DNA of 64,000 nucleotides from Datnioides undecimradiatus (lineage: Eukaryota > Chordata > Actinopteri > Lobotiformes > Datnioididae). The notes beneath the pieces are model-generated. The model made no database searches, was not told the origin of the DNA, and saw nothing but the letters and a program-made list of their open reading frames with translations. Shown piece after piece: positions 1 to 14,000 of the stretch. Each line of letters starts with the position of its first letter. Positions within the stretch are counted from its first letter, which is position 1. Where the stretch lies: assembly GCA_008933995.1 (NCBI GenBank), contig WARS01000046.1, forward strand, positions 9,686,526-9,750,525, written 5' to 3'. The translations under genes and the position numbers were made by a program.

Positions 1-3000
1 GTTGCTCTAAATGCTTTTCTGTAATGTGATTTAGGAACCACTTCAATCCATCCGTCCGTCTGTGCGTGTGCCTGTGTTTCAGCATCAGTGCCATCGTGTA
101 TCTATCGTTTCTGAGGCCAACTAGCCACTCCAGCTGTCACGCTACTTAAAGATATTACTCTTTAGCCTCTGAAAACAAAAATCCTACTTTCAGCATTGTC
201 TGCCTGCACTAAACAAAAAGCGCTTACAAAGATTTTTTCTCTCCTGATGCAGATGAAGAGAAAGAGTGAAAGGAAGAGGGTGCGCCTGCATGTGTGCTTT
301 TCATTAACCTAATGGCATGACAAGGGAGTCAGCACTTCAGTCTCAGTGGCCATTTGGGGGAGGAACTGCGGGACTCTGGCGGTGGTAAACTTTGCTGATT
401 TCAAATGAAGGTGATAATCATTATTACAAATTGCATTTATGTTTCAGCTGAAATTCTCTTGTTTCTCAGGGTGAATTTGGCAGCATCTTTGGCGCTAACC
501 TCTCACCGCTGTCTTTGGCATCATACTGAACACCACTGCTCAGTTTTCTCTATTAATAATGCTGATTAAATGAAAATGTCATTAAGACTAAATGTTAAGA
601 GTATGGAACATGGATCTGAGAGTGAAATGCGCTAAAAGGAAACAGCATACTGTTTGTTGGGTTGGTATTTCCCTGCCTGTAAAAATGACTGCATTCAATA
701 TGCTGTACACACACATCCCATGTTTTTTAAGATAACCTAACACTAATACCAGATAGGCATATGATTGTAATTCAACTGCACCAATCTAACTTCACGTGCA
801 TCAATGAGTTTCTTATGACTACAGTAGCTGTCAGCTGCAGGAATAGATGGAGTGTCGATGGCTGGATTTTGTCTTGTCAAACTGACAATTATGGGTACAA
901 TATTGGTCCCAAATCACTGATGATCCATATTTGAAAGACAACTGCACAGCAGAGCTAATCTGGTATCAATATTTCATTTTAAGGTGCAGTGATGGGCTTG
1001 GATAGTTTTGAAAATGAAATTACTTTCTCCTGAAAATTGGGAGCTCAAAACCGGAGAAGTCATTTCTGTGGAGCTGCTTGAGTCCTGCCGCACTGTTAGA
1101 GGAAATAATGTAAGAATCAGCAGATTGTAAAATGTTTCTCTTCCCAGTATGCAAATGAACTGCTTCCTGTGCACCAACAACATCCCATGCTACTGGACAA
1201 CTGTGAAGACCTACATGCAGGATTTCCTCTTCTAGGGCCAAAATGCTATTATTTACAACATCTATGTATTGGATCTATATAGAATCTAGATCTAAAATAT
1301 TGTGTTTAATACGGTCACTTTGTTCATGATAATATCCAAGTAATGGTCAATTTTGTACTGATTTTGTGCCTGTGTTGAATGTAACTCTGTTTAACTTTTA
1401 CCACAAGTATGCACTGTTGACTAAAAGCAAGCTGAGACTTTTGAGGGGATGGAGAGCAGGAGGCCAAAGACAGAAGCTACAAGTCATTTAAGACAAACAA
1501 GATGATTGGTTCTGCATATCACAAAATTATCATTATATTCAAACCTCCGCCACAAAAATGTATTAATTGTTCAGTAAATCAAACGAGACTCAAGGCCTAC
1601 ATTGTAATCACTGATTTTTAAGCTGGTAGACTATTTCCACATTGATATTTTCATCACAATTAAAAGCGACACAAAGGAATAGGCTTTTAAATCCTTGATG
1701 TTCTTAGTCGTTGCTATGGCCTTGGTCTCAACCTGCATCAGAGGGACAATGTCATTAAATCAGTCAAGTTTCAAACTTCTTCCATATTTCTTCACACCTG
1801 AATGCAGAATGTGCTGCCAGCACGTGTGCCAGCAAACACAATGAAGCCTTTGTGTTCTCATGCACGCATGTACGCATGCACAAACGCACACACACCCAAA
1901 CACACACCTCAGGATGATTCTTTCCTCACAGTCTTTGAGGGTCACAATCTACATCTGTAATGGCTTGAAAATGCAAAAACAAACAAAACGGCTGTTAATG
2001 AAAAATAATGTTTTAAGAACACAAGTAATTTTGACACTCTCATTATTCAAGAGGACCGCTGTAATGACACACAACAACAAAGCAGAAGACTTAAGACCTT
2101 GAATTATTAAAAAATTATTATTTTTTTAAGAACTTCTCATACTTGTGTGTTTTGGGGGTGTTAACAAATTTCAAATAAAACTCCAACCTGCCATGTTTAA
2201 AACAATGAACTCTGAGCCATGCTAAGCTGTGATTTGCTGTGTATTAACTGCAGAATCAATCTGTGGACACGCTGAGCCATTAGATCAAGTGTTAGAGCAT
2301 CAACACCTCGTAACATTATTTCTGTGATTGAAAGGACTACTTCAAAGGGAGTGTAGGCTTTAGAGTTGTAACGCAATAAGAAGCACACAGTTAAAACTTG
2401 AGGGGTATGACTTTCAGACATTGAAATGCCACTTCTCTACTTAAGCTGTTAACCTGGAGTTCTTCTCTTACACTTTGATGATGTGTGTACAAATTCTAGT
2501 TTTTAAGTGTAAAAGCAGGCTTTCTCAATGAGTTTTGTAAGAATTTATGAAAACTGAGCTTGAGGATTCTTTCAACCGTATCTTAAGGTTTGAGCACAGT
2601 TGTCACACAGATGGTTTAGTTGTTACTACATAACTCCAGTATTATGGTTTGACAGCTACAGTATATAATGTGCAACCCAGCAAAACACGGATGGATTCTC
2701 GCATGATTTCAAAAAGATAACATGATCTGGGCAGCAGGACTCTTTAGCACTCTCTCAAATGAAATGAGAGGAACGGCAGTAATGATCCTTCAAGCTGGTT
2801 TGCCAACAACTGTGGAAGAAGAGCGTGACAACACAGCACGGAGGACAGTGAAACTGATTTTATTGGAGTGGTTGTTCCAAATAAAGAAGAAAACAATCAA
2901 ATGTGATGAAGAACAGTACGTTGTGGTTATTTTGAACCATTTCTTAGCTGAATTTATAGAACAGTTAGAGTGTTTTACCATGATGTAAACTTCCATACAG

Positions 3001-3410
3001 TGTGATGGAGGTTTTTCTTCCCAGTCTACCAAAGACAGGCGGCCTTATACGTGTGTAGTTCATAATCCTTTGATCCCTCTCCCACTATACAAAGGTTTTC
3101 AGACCTGATGCCTCTTTCAGCAGGACATCAATGTCTTACTAAACTACGACAAATTATGGCTTGGGTTACAACAATTTCTTTATCACAGTAAGGGATGCCT
3201 TATCTCCATGGTAACAATAATAAACACACAGTTAAGTTTAGGAAATGACCTCATGATCTTGGTGGCTGTGTTGACCTCGTGTTAAATTTAACCCACTCAT
3301 CCAGTCTCCTGTGGCTCTCTGACAACATCAACTACTTTCTTTGCTGCAATCACAATGGACAAGATGTTGTTTTTCTTGGGAGGACAATCTCACACTCTCA
3401 CGCACAGACA

Positions 3411-3411
<1 letters not shown>
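1..3411 (-). other. nkain2: nkain2 intron 1, unremarkable part
   Basis: This stretch lies downstream, on the minus strand, of the only nkain2 exon in the window, so it should be part of the first intron unless an exon was missed. It is AT-rich. The reading frames are short and have no recognisable domains. I see no repeat family here that I can name. The placement is inferred from the position and strand of the exon at 22064-22117. Confidence 0.6.

Positions 3412-3453
<42 letters not shown>
3412..3453. repeat. (CA)n microsatellite, about 21 units
   Basis: An uninterrupted CA dinucleotide run of about 42 bases. It opens a longer CT-rich and CA-rich compound tract. Confidence 0.97.
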
Positions 3454-3454
<1 letters not shown>

Positions 3455-3474
3455 AGCAGTTAACACGTCCCTAA

Positions 3475-4195
3475 AGCTTCCCACCCATCAGCACATTTCA
3501 CCCTCCACCTCACCTGTTTATTCCCTTTTGCCACACCTTTATGTAACCTTCACTTTCTGTTCTTCCTTCCTTCCTCCCCCCTGTTGTCCTTCATCCCCTC
3601 ATTGACCCATCTTTCTATTCCTCTGCTCAAACATTCCTCCTTCCTTCTCCACTTGCATCCTTCCTACATGTCAAATCCACCTCTTCTCTACATCTTTCTG
3701 TCTGAATCCATCCTCTCCTCCCGTTCGTACCACCTTGTCTCTCTGTCCCCATCTGCTGCAGCTTTATTTAACCATCTATCCATCCTCCACACCTTCAACT
3801 CCTTCCTCTGACCTTGTCTGCTCCACGTTTATTTGTCTTATCCTGCCTTTGCATCCCTCAATCCCTGACTTATTCCTCCCTACATCTATCCCTTTCTGCT
3901 ACATCCTCACTTGTCCTTCACAGCCTTTCCCTCCTTCCTTTAGTCCCACATTATCACCAATAGCACTCACAGCTTCACAGTCACACACACACACACTCAC
4001 AGAGTCACAAAATCACACATGAATAAACTGCATCATCACCTTTACACGCACGCGCACACACAAACATCCAAGCACGCAGACGCTTGACACGGTAATCAAC
4101 CCCACACATGCAGAATCACACACAAAACACTGCTCTGCTCCTCTTGTTCCTACATCTTTCACACACACTAACTCCACACACACACACACACTCAG
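3475..4195. repeat. pyrimidine-rich compound low-complexity tract
   Basis: The plus strand is dominated by CCTCC, CTTCC and CATCC-like words to about 3950, then by CACACA words. Overlapping open frames run through it only because the pyrimidine-rich sequence rarely forms stop codons. Their translations are Ser/Pro/Leu/His-rich and contain no domain. Confidence 0.85.
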
Positions 4196-4685
4196 ATGTA
4201 ATCACCGTGAGTGCTGAGAGTGCAGTGCAGAGGTGTGAGACTTCTAAATGCTACTGCCTGCCATCAATCATAAAATCCTTTCTGGGGATTGGACAGCTGA
4301 CACTGTCGGCATTACGCATCGTCCCCTTTTATTTCAATCAATCATGTCCTGCGTACTGCAAAAGGCCTAAAGATTGCCAAATGATATTGGCTTGCTTTCA
4401 TCACGCTCAGTGAATGATTACATGGGATGCAGAGGAGAGACTTGCTTTGTGTTAATGTTTGCTTACGTGTTTCAGTGTTTTTCAAATTGTCAAATGTGTT
4501 GGCTGTGATTGAGATGGGCAGAATAATAATCACAGGTAGATATGGGTTATGATGTGGTCTAAATGGGACTATATAGTTTGCACCAGTAGAGATGGGATTT
4601 TTATATAGCTAAGTGCAGCTGCCAATGCACTGTAGACAATGTCACTGTTCGCCAGTACAAACAAGACAGTGGCACAGACACAGTT

Positions 4686-4960
4686 TGGACTTGGTTTAGT
4701 TTTAAAAAGCTGGATGTAAAAACGATTTACAGACTACGCAGAGCAACAGCTGTAGCCAGAGGTGGCAACACAAGCAACCTCGTCTGTCACCTCAAAATGA
4801 AGCATGGCCACAGGTAAGAGGTTTAAGAAAAGTTTGAGAAAGCGCCAACACACTTACCTCAAGCAAAGGTGAACAAGAAAAACTCAACTCAGACATCAGT
4901 GCCTGAGTCGCCGTCTAGTTGCTGCCCTTATGATAAGAAACGCCGGGAGGGGACGGTATT
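4686..4960 (+). mobile_element. hAT-type DNA transposon relic, BED zinc-finger fragment
   Basis: The frame starting at 4686 reads W-T-W-F-S-F-K-K-L-D, then R-R-A-T-A-V-A-R-G-G-N-T-S-N-L, then H-L-K-M-K-H-G-H up to a stop at 4815-4817. The order aromatic/W-x2-F, G-N-T-S-N-L, H-x4-H is the signature of the BED finger at the N-terminus of hAT transposases and ZBED-like genes. The two zinc-binding cysteines expected before R-A-T are replaced (Y and R), so the finger cannot work. Similar sequence continues in another frame to about 4960. No catalytic transposase domain follows, so this is a short, old fragment. Confidence 0.7.
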
Positions 4961-7900
4961 TACATATATATATAATTGTAATTGCTTTCATTTGAGCCCG
5001 GAGTGGATTTGATGGGCTTCGGGACTCTTGGTCAGTCCTGCAACAAATCTTACCTTCATGAAGGTTATTAAGTTCTGTTTTTGTTCAAACTCTTTTAAAT
5101 GCAAGCAGTGTCCCAACAGCTCTCATTATGAATGCTAATGTATGACAATTACTGTGCTTATTTCAAACAGCTATTCTCGTTTTAATATCAAAATTGTCAT
5201 GTAGTACAACATATTAAATTAATGTTAACATTAAATAATTGAGACTGACCTCAGAAAAAAAATGACAGCATTTGCTGTTTGCAAAAATGTTTCAGGTTTC
5301 TTTTGTTGTCCTGACAAATGTGCATCAGAGCCATAACAAAATCGAAAATCATGAAACAAAGATGGCGGCAACGTTGCGGAATATGTACATCCTAACTTGA
5401 CCCAGAATTGGAATATGAATTCAATAAGGAATTCAGTTATTTCATTCTAAACTTTCAAAAAGCATTACCTTGAGCTTCTACTCACTGTATTTCAGTGCAC
5501 AGCGCTCTTTCAGGAGTTTAAGCTCAGTGATTGGACATATCTTTGCAAAATGGTACTTTGGAACATCCTCTTTACATTATCTACACGGGAAAATGTAGAG
5601 AGATTTAACAAAAGGTCTCCAGTTGGATTGTCACTCACCAGGCATCATCTGTGCCCAAAATGATCTGCGTTTAACTTTCAAAACTTTGTAAGCACAAAAA
5701 TAAACCACCCACTCCACAACTCTGTCATGGCTGTCCTCTCTATGGCAAAGCTGGACCTAACACGGGACTGATGCACCGCCACTGTACCATTAGTCCAAGA
5801 ACGAGGAGACAGGTAGACAGTACAGTGGACAAGCATATTTCTCTATATGTTCATATTATATTCATATATTCTATTTTTTGTGTTATTTTTGCCACAACTT
5901 TTAATACAGGCGATGATTCAAAGCCCTAAAGCCTGTTAGTGGTGCAGGCATGCTATTGGGGCACAGCAACGCTCAATACACTATGCATGGCCTACCCCAC
6001 ACACACACAAACACACACACCGAACAGCGCTGCCACCACCATGTCTGCTACATTCAAAAACATACTGTGCTTCTATTTTGGTGAGACGTGCCTCCAGTTT
6101 GGCTGATACGCTGATATGGAAACCGGGCTGAAAGCTGAGACTGTATCCGTATCTCACTTTAGCTGCCGTATTCAAAAATACAAGAGATTGGCGGATCTGA
6201 TTACTGTGTCTCTGTGTGTTTGTGTATGTGTGTGAGTATGACGGGGGGGGAGCTGGAAAAAAAAAATAGAAGGCAGTAGTTGGCATATGTGTGTCTATGT
6301 GAGAGAGAGAGAGAGAAGAGTGGAGCCAAACCAGAGGGCAGGTGTGTAAGGTAATAAGACTAAATCAATTCATACTGAGAGGGTGAGGGAGGAGGGGAGG
6401 AGAGAGACGAGGAGAGGAGGGCGTGAGAGAGGGATGAGTGGTGGAGGAAAAATGATTACAGGTTAAGATGAAAGTGTAATGTTGAGCTCTTTCTGCTCTC
6501 ACACATCACCCAATATCTTCTCTAGTCCTTAAAGGGGATTCAAAACTGAAACAAAACTCTTTTTCAGTGGTGCCTTCAGGGACCATGTGAGGAGAAGTGG
6601 ATTCTCTGGATTCATATTGCAAAACATCAGAGCAAAGAAGAGCAAAACCGTCTGTGTGTACATGGCTGGCGGTGCATGGATGTGAATTTGTGCACTGGAA
6701 GGTAATGTCTGTTCATTTGTGTGTACGTGGGTAAGAGAACAAAGACCCAAGTATTATATTTATAGATCAAAATAATGGCAGCTATTGGAGAAGCGACAGA
6801 AGACCTTGGCAGGCGGCAGTGAAAATGTGACCCATCGCAGATAAGGAAGCTGCTGTCAAAACACGCTTTTATACCGTTATTTTCTTCCCGCTATCAGAAC
6901 GCAGAGGCTAACAAGTATCACGGCTGAACAATGATGTGCTTAATCTTGTGTTTTGAAAACAGAAATGTGCTTGTTAAACTGGAAGCCATCTAAATGCCCG
7001 ATATTCATTTACAGATACACGAAGCACACGGACCTGGAAGCCAAACCTTAAGGGTATTATTCCTGGAGTCATGCATGTTTGGTGGGTTTGCAAAATAATG
7101 GACCCAGTGTTGCTAATTAGTTAATTAGGAAGCTAAAATGAACTTTCTTTGTTTACTGTTCTGGGTCATTAATCGAACATTCACAGTTGTAACTTTTGTA
7201 ACCAGTAAGAGGACAATAATCATAATCCTGAGTTATTATCTTGAGCTGCATGATCTATATATCAAACATATTGCTGTCCCAAAACTTACTGACAATCAGT
7301 AATCAATTATACTTGCAACTTCTAATTTAATTGTATTTTTCAATTCATTCTATGCCACAAAGAGGTGCTTTTGTCACAAATCCATGTTCAGTGACTACTC
7401 ATTGAAATGATGTGGTTGTTGGCAAAAGTCAGTCAGTTAAGCTTTGAATAGTTTGCACATGTGGTTGTTCTCAAACAACTTGGTCTGTTGCATATGTGCG
7501 TATTTTTCTTTAAATAGCTACTAAAACTATTGTGGAGACCAACTAAATGGAGTGGAAAAGTGGTTCAAGACAGTTAATTAACTGTATAATGCTTTATTTT
7601 ATTTTCAAAAGTAAATAGTGTTTCCCTGCAAGCATTTTATGTGAAGTAATTAGAAAAGCTAGATGGAAGTGACAAAACTTCCCCATTATCGCTAAAAAGT
7701 TTTACAGTCACTTGAGGTGTTTTTTAATCTTTTTTTTTTTTAAGTCCAGAATAAGTTTATGCCACAAAATAGACAATGGTAACAAATTTTAGGAATTAAT
7801 ATATAAATGTATTGATTGTTAAATGGCTGATGAGCTGTTTGGACTTGCACATTGCACAACAGTCCAAAAGTGGGTTTAAACAGACTTAAATAGCAGAGGA

Positions 7901-10640
7901 CTGTCTGTAAATGATCTCCAGGATAACGTTCCCCACAGCTGTCAAATGCACTGCTGGAGCCGTGGGGCAGACTCGCCGCTATAAATCAAGAGACCCATTA
8001 TTGGCATCTCTCTGTCATCATCTTGCTTCAGAAAGCAAGAAATATGGTCTCATAAGAGCTGAAACAAAAGAACCTGCCCGGCAGCAGAAAGGTTTTTCTA
8101 GGTTTTTTCCTAAAATTGGAACTTCAAGCTCATGTAGGAATATTTGCTTCAACTCAGCTGATGGACACACTCCTAATTTCCTATTTGTTGCTGCATACCT
8201 CACATTAGTGAGGTTTCTATTCACATGTACAAGCAAAAAGAAAAATTAGCAATTCCATCCACTACCATTATGCTAATATTAAAATTGAGTATAAAGCTAG
8301 ACAGGGCCCTGATTCTTCAGCCAGGTGTCATGAAACCATTGCAGGGTGATTAATAGAGCTCCAGTTGAATAGTTCTCACAAGAAATGTCTTTGTTTCACA
8401 GGACAATGAACAAGCTTTCTGTTGATGACCAAAAGTGTTGGAAACTACAGTATTTTCTAATTAATTTTTTAGTCCCACTTGAGGGTCTGTCTGGGCTGAT
8501 TGTGACAAGAGCAGTTGTACCAGCTGAGCACACTCTTGGCCAGATGTACTGAGGCCTATGAGAGGGCATTCTGGCCCAGAATAACATGGATACTCAGTTT
8601 CCATCATTTAGATGAGAGTTTTCAAGCTCCATCATGCATATAAATAGCCAGGGTTATTTAGAATAAATTAATATCAGTTAATTAAGTTCGCATATTTCAA
8701 TCCATTGTCAAAAGGCCAAATATTACACAAGTCATGATTAGCCTGGTTGAAGGTTTTTAAGGATGCATTTGAAAAGCACTTGTAAAAAACTGCTACTGGC
8801 CAATTAAATCAAAAGAGACACTGTGTTTGGTGACATCACATCAGGTACAATGCTACACTACTTATGTCTAGAGAACTACAAAAAAAATATAGACTTAAAT
8901 TTACCACAAGTATTAACTCAAAGAATTTGAGTCAGACTCCATCTTTGTTTAATTCTTACTTTTATTCTAAAATAGATATTAGATTTTAGAGACACAGAAC
9001 TACACGTTTTAATGACATTCGAAGTCACAAATAGTAAGAGGTCTGATTTTATTGTGTAAAGTTGCATGTTTCTCAGGTTGATACTCTAGGTATACTCAGC
9101 AGCAAAAGAATTGTGAAAGTCAGATGAGATTTGTTCATTGTAAATTCAAATTCCTGAAATGATTAATACTTAATTTGCACAAGAACAGAAAGATCCTCTT
9201 CACTGCAGATTCTGTCTTTTCATGGCTGCTAGCAGAGAAAATCAGACTGCATGTACTTTCTTCTTGTTTCATTAATGGATGAAGTCGGGGTTAAAAATGA
9301 GATCTTCTTTGTGTGAATCGAACCTCTGAACCCGAGGAAGAGTCTATATTGACCAAGTGACAGTAAATCTTTAGTAGATAAATCGATCGAGGTCACGCGC
9401 CATATTGGTCGGTCACTTTTTTCAGACAATAACCTTTGATTCTGGCCTGTTCTCAAACTCTCTGCTCACTCCCTCTGACTGTGAGCCAATCACATTAAAG
9501 CAAAAAAAGGTCTGATATCAGAAGGAAGACTTCCAATAAGGGAGTATCAGACAGACACTTGAAGGCATCATTGGCAGTCAGCAGGTTACTTTTCACTCAG
9601 CTATAATAAGGCCATTAGTGAAGAAGCACATTGTATAACCGTCTTTGGTAAAATTAGTAAAATTCTCTACAGCAAAGAGAAAAATTAGATAAAGCTTGTT
9701 AATCAACCAGCTGTGGTTCTTTATTCTTTCACCTCTATTTGGTTTTGACTCAGCAGCACTTTATCACATTAAAAAAGATAATAAATAAAGAAACAACCGA
9801 TCCACTCAGTATAAGTTCCTCTCCAATTTATTACAGTTCCACTATCACATAAATTTTCTCTCCGATTCTTTAATGTGTGGGGCTGTAACCCAGCGAAAGA
9901 CTTTCATCAGCTCTGCTCAGAATGACTGGCTGGAGAAATATCAGATAATGAAGCGGACACAGCTGAATGCCACTGTAGTAAAGAGACAGCAAATGTCATT
10001 TTCAATAATCAGCTCCTACTGAAGTGGATCCATTGTACCGGTTTTTAATAAAAACTCATAAAGAAACATTGTCGTAGGGGTGTCGGATCAGAAACGCGCT
10101 GCTCTAGAGGACATGGACGGCTGATGTATTCTTGTGTTTAATCTGATGGAATTTGCCCAAATATATGCTTGACTCCAAGCAGCTGTTTACTATGAATCTT
10201 AACCTCACCTGTACCAATCCCTAACCACTTACCTCAACGACACCAAACTTATGCTAAACCCTGACCACAGAGGGCAACAATAGATGAAACGTGTTAGTAG
10301 ATAAACCCTACCAGGGTAACTGTCTTAACATTATTCCTATCTGGTGGCAGACAGGACTTGCTAATAAGAGTTGGTCTGGGTGGTTGTAAAGAGCAGTGCA
10401 GCTTCTAGCGGCTGCTAATGGGCCTTTTGGATTCCTGCTTTTATTTAGCTTAGTGGATCCCTAACAGGTCAGCCAAAAGGTTCATCTTGGCTTTGATGGG
10501 CTCTAAACCACCACCGCCTCTTGTCAGACAGCACATACACATTATTTGCTCCACTTTCCCAAAGTAAACACCCAACATATTTGGCTCTCTCCACTGTCTG
10601 CCATCTACAGCCATTACTGATAACTTTGCAGTGTTAAACG
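4961..10640 (-). other. nkain2: nkain2 intron 1, no gene seen
   Basis: AT-rich intronic sequence. A GA-rich stretch runs from about 6300 to 6440 and a short CA run lies near 6000. The longest frames (for example 7911-8249 plus) have no domain, no good splice context and ordinary composition. I see nothing else to annotate. Confidence 0.55.
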
Positions 10641-11010
10641 ACCCATTCACCCATTAATCATCTGTTCATCCATACATCTTGCCTATCTATCCATCATCGA
10701 TCCATCCCCTCTTGTTATCACCTGCCCTTCTCCGGCTTCCCCAACTCATCTCCTCTGGCCCTCTCTCCATTCATTCATCCAAATCTCAATCCCTCCATCC
10801 CAGTATCGATCCACACACTGACATTCATCTATCCTCTATGAATATATCTATCCAACCATCCAACCATCCATTCTTCCCTCCCTCCTTCCTCCCTTGGCTC
10901 CTTATCCCAGTCGAAAGACTTCTACAGCAAGACTTAACACGCTCCACCACCTCCGCTGTCCCTGCACGTGAACGACACACACACACACACACTCTCACGC
11001 ACACACAAAT
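10640..11010. repeat. degenerate CATCC-rich tract with CA tail
   Basis: Imperfect CATCCATC and TCCCTCC words fill about 10650-10900, and CA repeats follow at about 10977-11005. The 186-residue open frame beginning at 10679 is a by-product of this composition. Confidence 0.8.
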
Positions 11011-14000
11011 GCACTCCCTACAGGATGCGGACGCAAAGACACACAGACATCGTTTTCACAGCTCCCTGAGCAACTCAAATGGCCCGGGAGAGTCTGTGCA
11101 GAGCAGCGGAGGAGAGAATAAAAGAGAGAGTGAGCCTGAGAGAAAGATTGAGAGACGCCGAGAGAAAAATTACAAGGCAACAAGGGCAACAATGATACAG
11201 AGAGAGAAAAATATGGTTGCACAGACTAAGAAACCATAAAGAAAAATCAGAAGAGAACGAAATATGGTGAATAGAATAAAACTGGACACCACGGTTACAT
11301 AAGCCTGGATGATATGATAAACTTTATATGCTGTCTAAGAAGATGCTTTTTCAGAAGTACACTTAGTGCTGACGGGGGGACGGTTAGATTGTTGGTAGAA
11401 ATAGAACATACCTCTGTAGTAAGCAGCAAGAAAACCAGCAAAATGAAATCTTATTGCTGCTTCCACCTTCAAAACTTTTTTTTGCCTTTTCAGCTAGGTT
11501 GATAACTTCATACTCTTTCCTGCACAAAGCAACTTTTGCAACCTTCCTGAAATCCATTAGACTCCACAAAATATCAGTGTCATTTTGAAGATTTGGTTGT
11601 TTAGTTGTTTTTTTTCCTCCAGATAGGAAGTGTTCATCTGACACCAGTCATATCTCCATCTCATAATTATGTGTAATGAAGCTCGAGGCATTGCTTTGCA
11701 GTCGCTTGCTATTATAATTCAAGCCCTCCTTTGATGTAATAAGATCAAAACGACTGCGCAGGCGGAATATCAGGATTCACGGCAACAACAATAGCAACAA
11801 CTACATCAACAGGATATGAGTTCTCAGAGAACAATAGGGGAGTGTTTCACCTTGAGGGGTAAATAGCAATACAGGAGCAGCAAGGAACGGAAAGTCGGCA
11901 CCAGAGCAGTCTGAAGTGTATTAAAATAAAACAGGAGGAAAATCAAGTGTCTGTCTGTGTGTCAGTCTGTCCGCCCTTTATGTCAAGCTGTCTGTCTTGC
12001 CTGTGTGTAAATATTGAGGCAGCAGTATTTGGCCAAACACCATCTCGGCTCATCCATCAGCGGTGGTCACGCACAAGGTCAGCTTCCAGCTCTGTCGATA
12101 CACATCTCTGCTGCTCAGCAGGCACACGCGTCTGTGGCCTCGCCTGCTCAAATCCAGTACACGACCTTTGTTGCACGTCGTCGCCTCACTTTCCCTTTCG
12201 CTCTGCACTGCCGAGTGTCGATACGACACTGGCGGCGATTTTCATTTCATTAACGTGTGGTCAGGACACGGGAATATGATGCAGAATGACTGAAAGTGGT
12301 CAGCAGATTGCTCTGAAGAAACAAAAAATGGAATTTGACTGGCTGCAGCAGTTGTGTCGAGACCCTCCACAGCTCCAGGAGGATGGAGTGAAACTTTGAC
12401 TAAAAGTTATGTTTGTGCCTGAGCTTTCTCTTCCAAGTAGGGCACTCCCTTGAAATTTGCCATACTGTGTATTAACTTTTGATATGTTACCACTTTGTTT
12501 CTTGCATCGGGGGGCCAGTGCACACTTGCGATTTGGGGGGATGCATTTCAGCCAAATCCCATTCATTTTCTCCAAGTGACAATTTACTTGGAAGGGCATT
12601 AAAACTGCATTAGAAACTATCTGGTTCTTTAATAAAAACAATGTAAGATATGAACAACTCCAAAGGTAAAAACCCAATCCAATTACCAAGCTCTGAATTC
12701 TGTCACTTGTGCCTCTAAAGGTGGATGGGAGCTAAAGTTAGGCCATTTTTCACAGCAGACAGCACAGGTGTTATTATTAATAATAATGACTGTTCAGTTC
12801 TATTCAAGTGCCCCAGCAAGCCACAGTAGTCACTGAGCCAGCATGAACAATACCAGTACCACAAAAGTGTTTATACCTGTGCTTTTCTTCCTGTGACAAG
12901 TCAAAATGTCCAGCGTGACAAAGGCTTATTTCTTTGATGGGGGAACTGACTTTACAGTCTACAGCCAGACTTAATTAACTTTCATTTTGTGGATGAATTC
13001 AGTAACTATAACAGCAATGCTCAAGTGTTTTAAAGTTGTTACAGCTCAGATTTAGACCTACATCTGGCTTCCTCTATCGGGTATTGTAGTATAAGGAACC
13101 TAAGACTGATGGCATTAACAATGGCTGACAGTCAATGACCGTTACAGTTCACCAGTGAACTCCAGTTCTCCAGTTCTAGGACTATGTGCAGCCCTCAGAT
13201 GGGCTTGGCTATTGGTTAAACCCACTGAGGCTACTGAGTAGCTGCATAATCAGTGACATCATTGCCATATGAACATCATCAGATATTGCTTTTGTATTGT
13301 TTTTTGATGTTGAGTAATATTGAAGAAGGTTCTGGTGTGGTGAAATAAACTTTTTCTATCTGCTCTACCATTAGTAAATATTTTAGTTTTTCAACACGCT
13401 GAAACATGCTCAATTTGTAAGTTGAGACTGATGCAACTGTGGTTTAGAAGAAAGCCACTTGTTTAGCAATAAAGTGGTACAGCAACAAATTATTGCAATT
13501 ACACCGTTCAGTGATAATTAACAATGTTTGCAAATAGAATTGTTTGCTACAGCACAGGGTGGTCACACATAGAGAGTCAGCAGTCCATATAGTAGATGTG
13601 ATTTCACCCTATGCATGTCGGTATAACTGAGACTATAGAGCAAAACAAAAGTGTTTAGGGTTCAATTTGAAGCCTCCACTGAGCTGTGGAAGAATATGGA
13701 TTGAGTCAGCATTTCCAACTCAAAAAGATTTCACTTTTTACTGATTTCACTCTTCCACAGTTTCACAGTTTGTTTGATGATGACAGTCTGAGTTGATACA
13801 GCGTTGTGGTTTTGCACCCTTTCTGTGAGCCTCCAAATGCTTTTACAAGACATGCCACAACTGGGAGAAGAACTCATGTTGTTTTTACAATAAAAACATC
13901 TTGGCTGGAAAATTGCAGTTTATGAGAAAGCTCTCCAAAGGAAAAAAAGCAGAACAGTAGTGCTGCAGTGAGCTTAGTGCTGGTGAGGCAGTCTTTTTGG

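Noticed and set aside
7911-8249. 112-residue plus-strand frame
   Set aside because: Ordinary composition but no homology I can name, no splice sites and opposite strand frames of similar length.
10679-11239. 186-residue plus-strand open frame, the longest in the window
   Set aside because: It spans a CATCC-rich and CA-rich low-complexity block; the product is Ser/Pro/His/Thr filler with no domain and no splice support.
12300-12689. 129-residue minus-strand frame of normal complexity
   Set aside because: No known motif, no exon-like splice sites and no start context; it lies deep in the nkain2 intron and is probably chance or part of a dispersed repeat.
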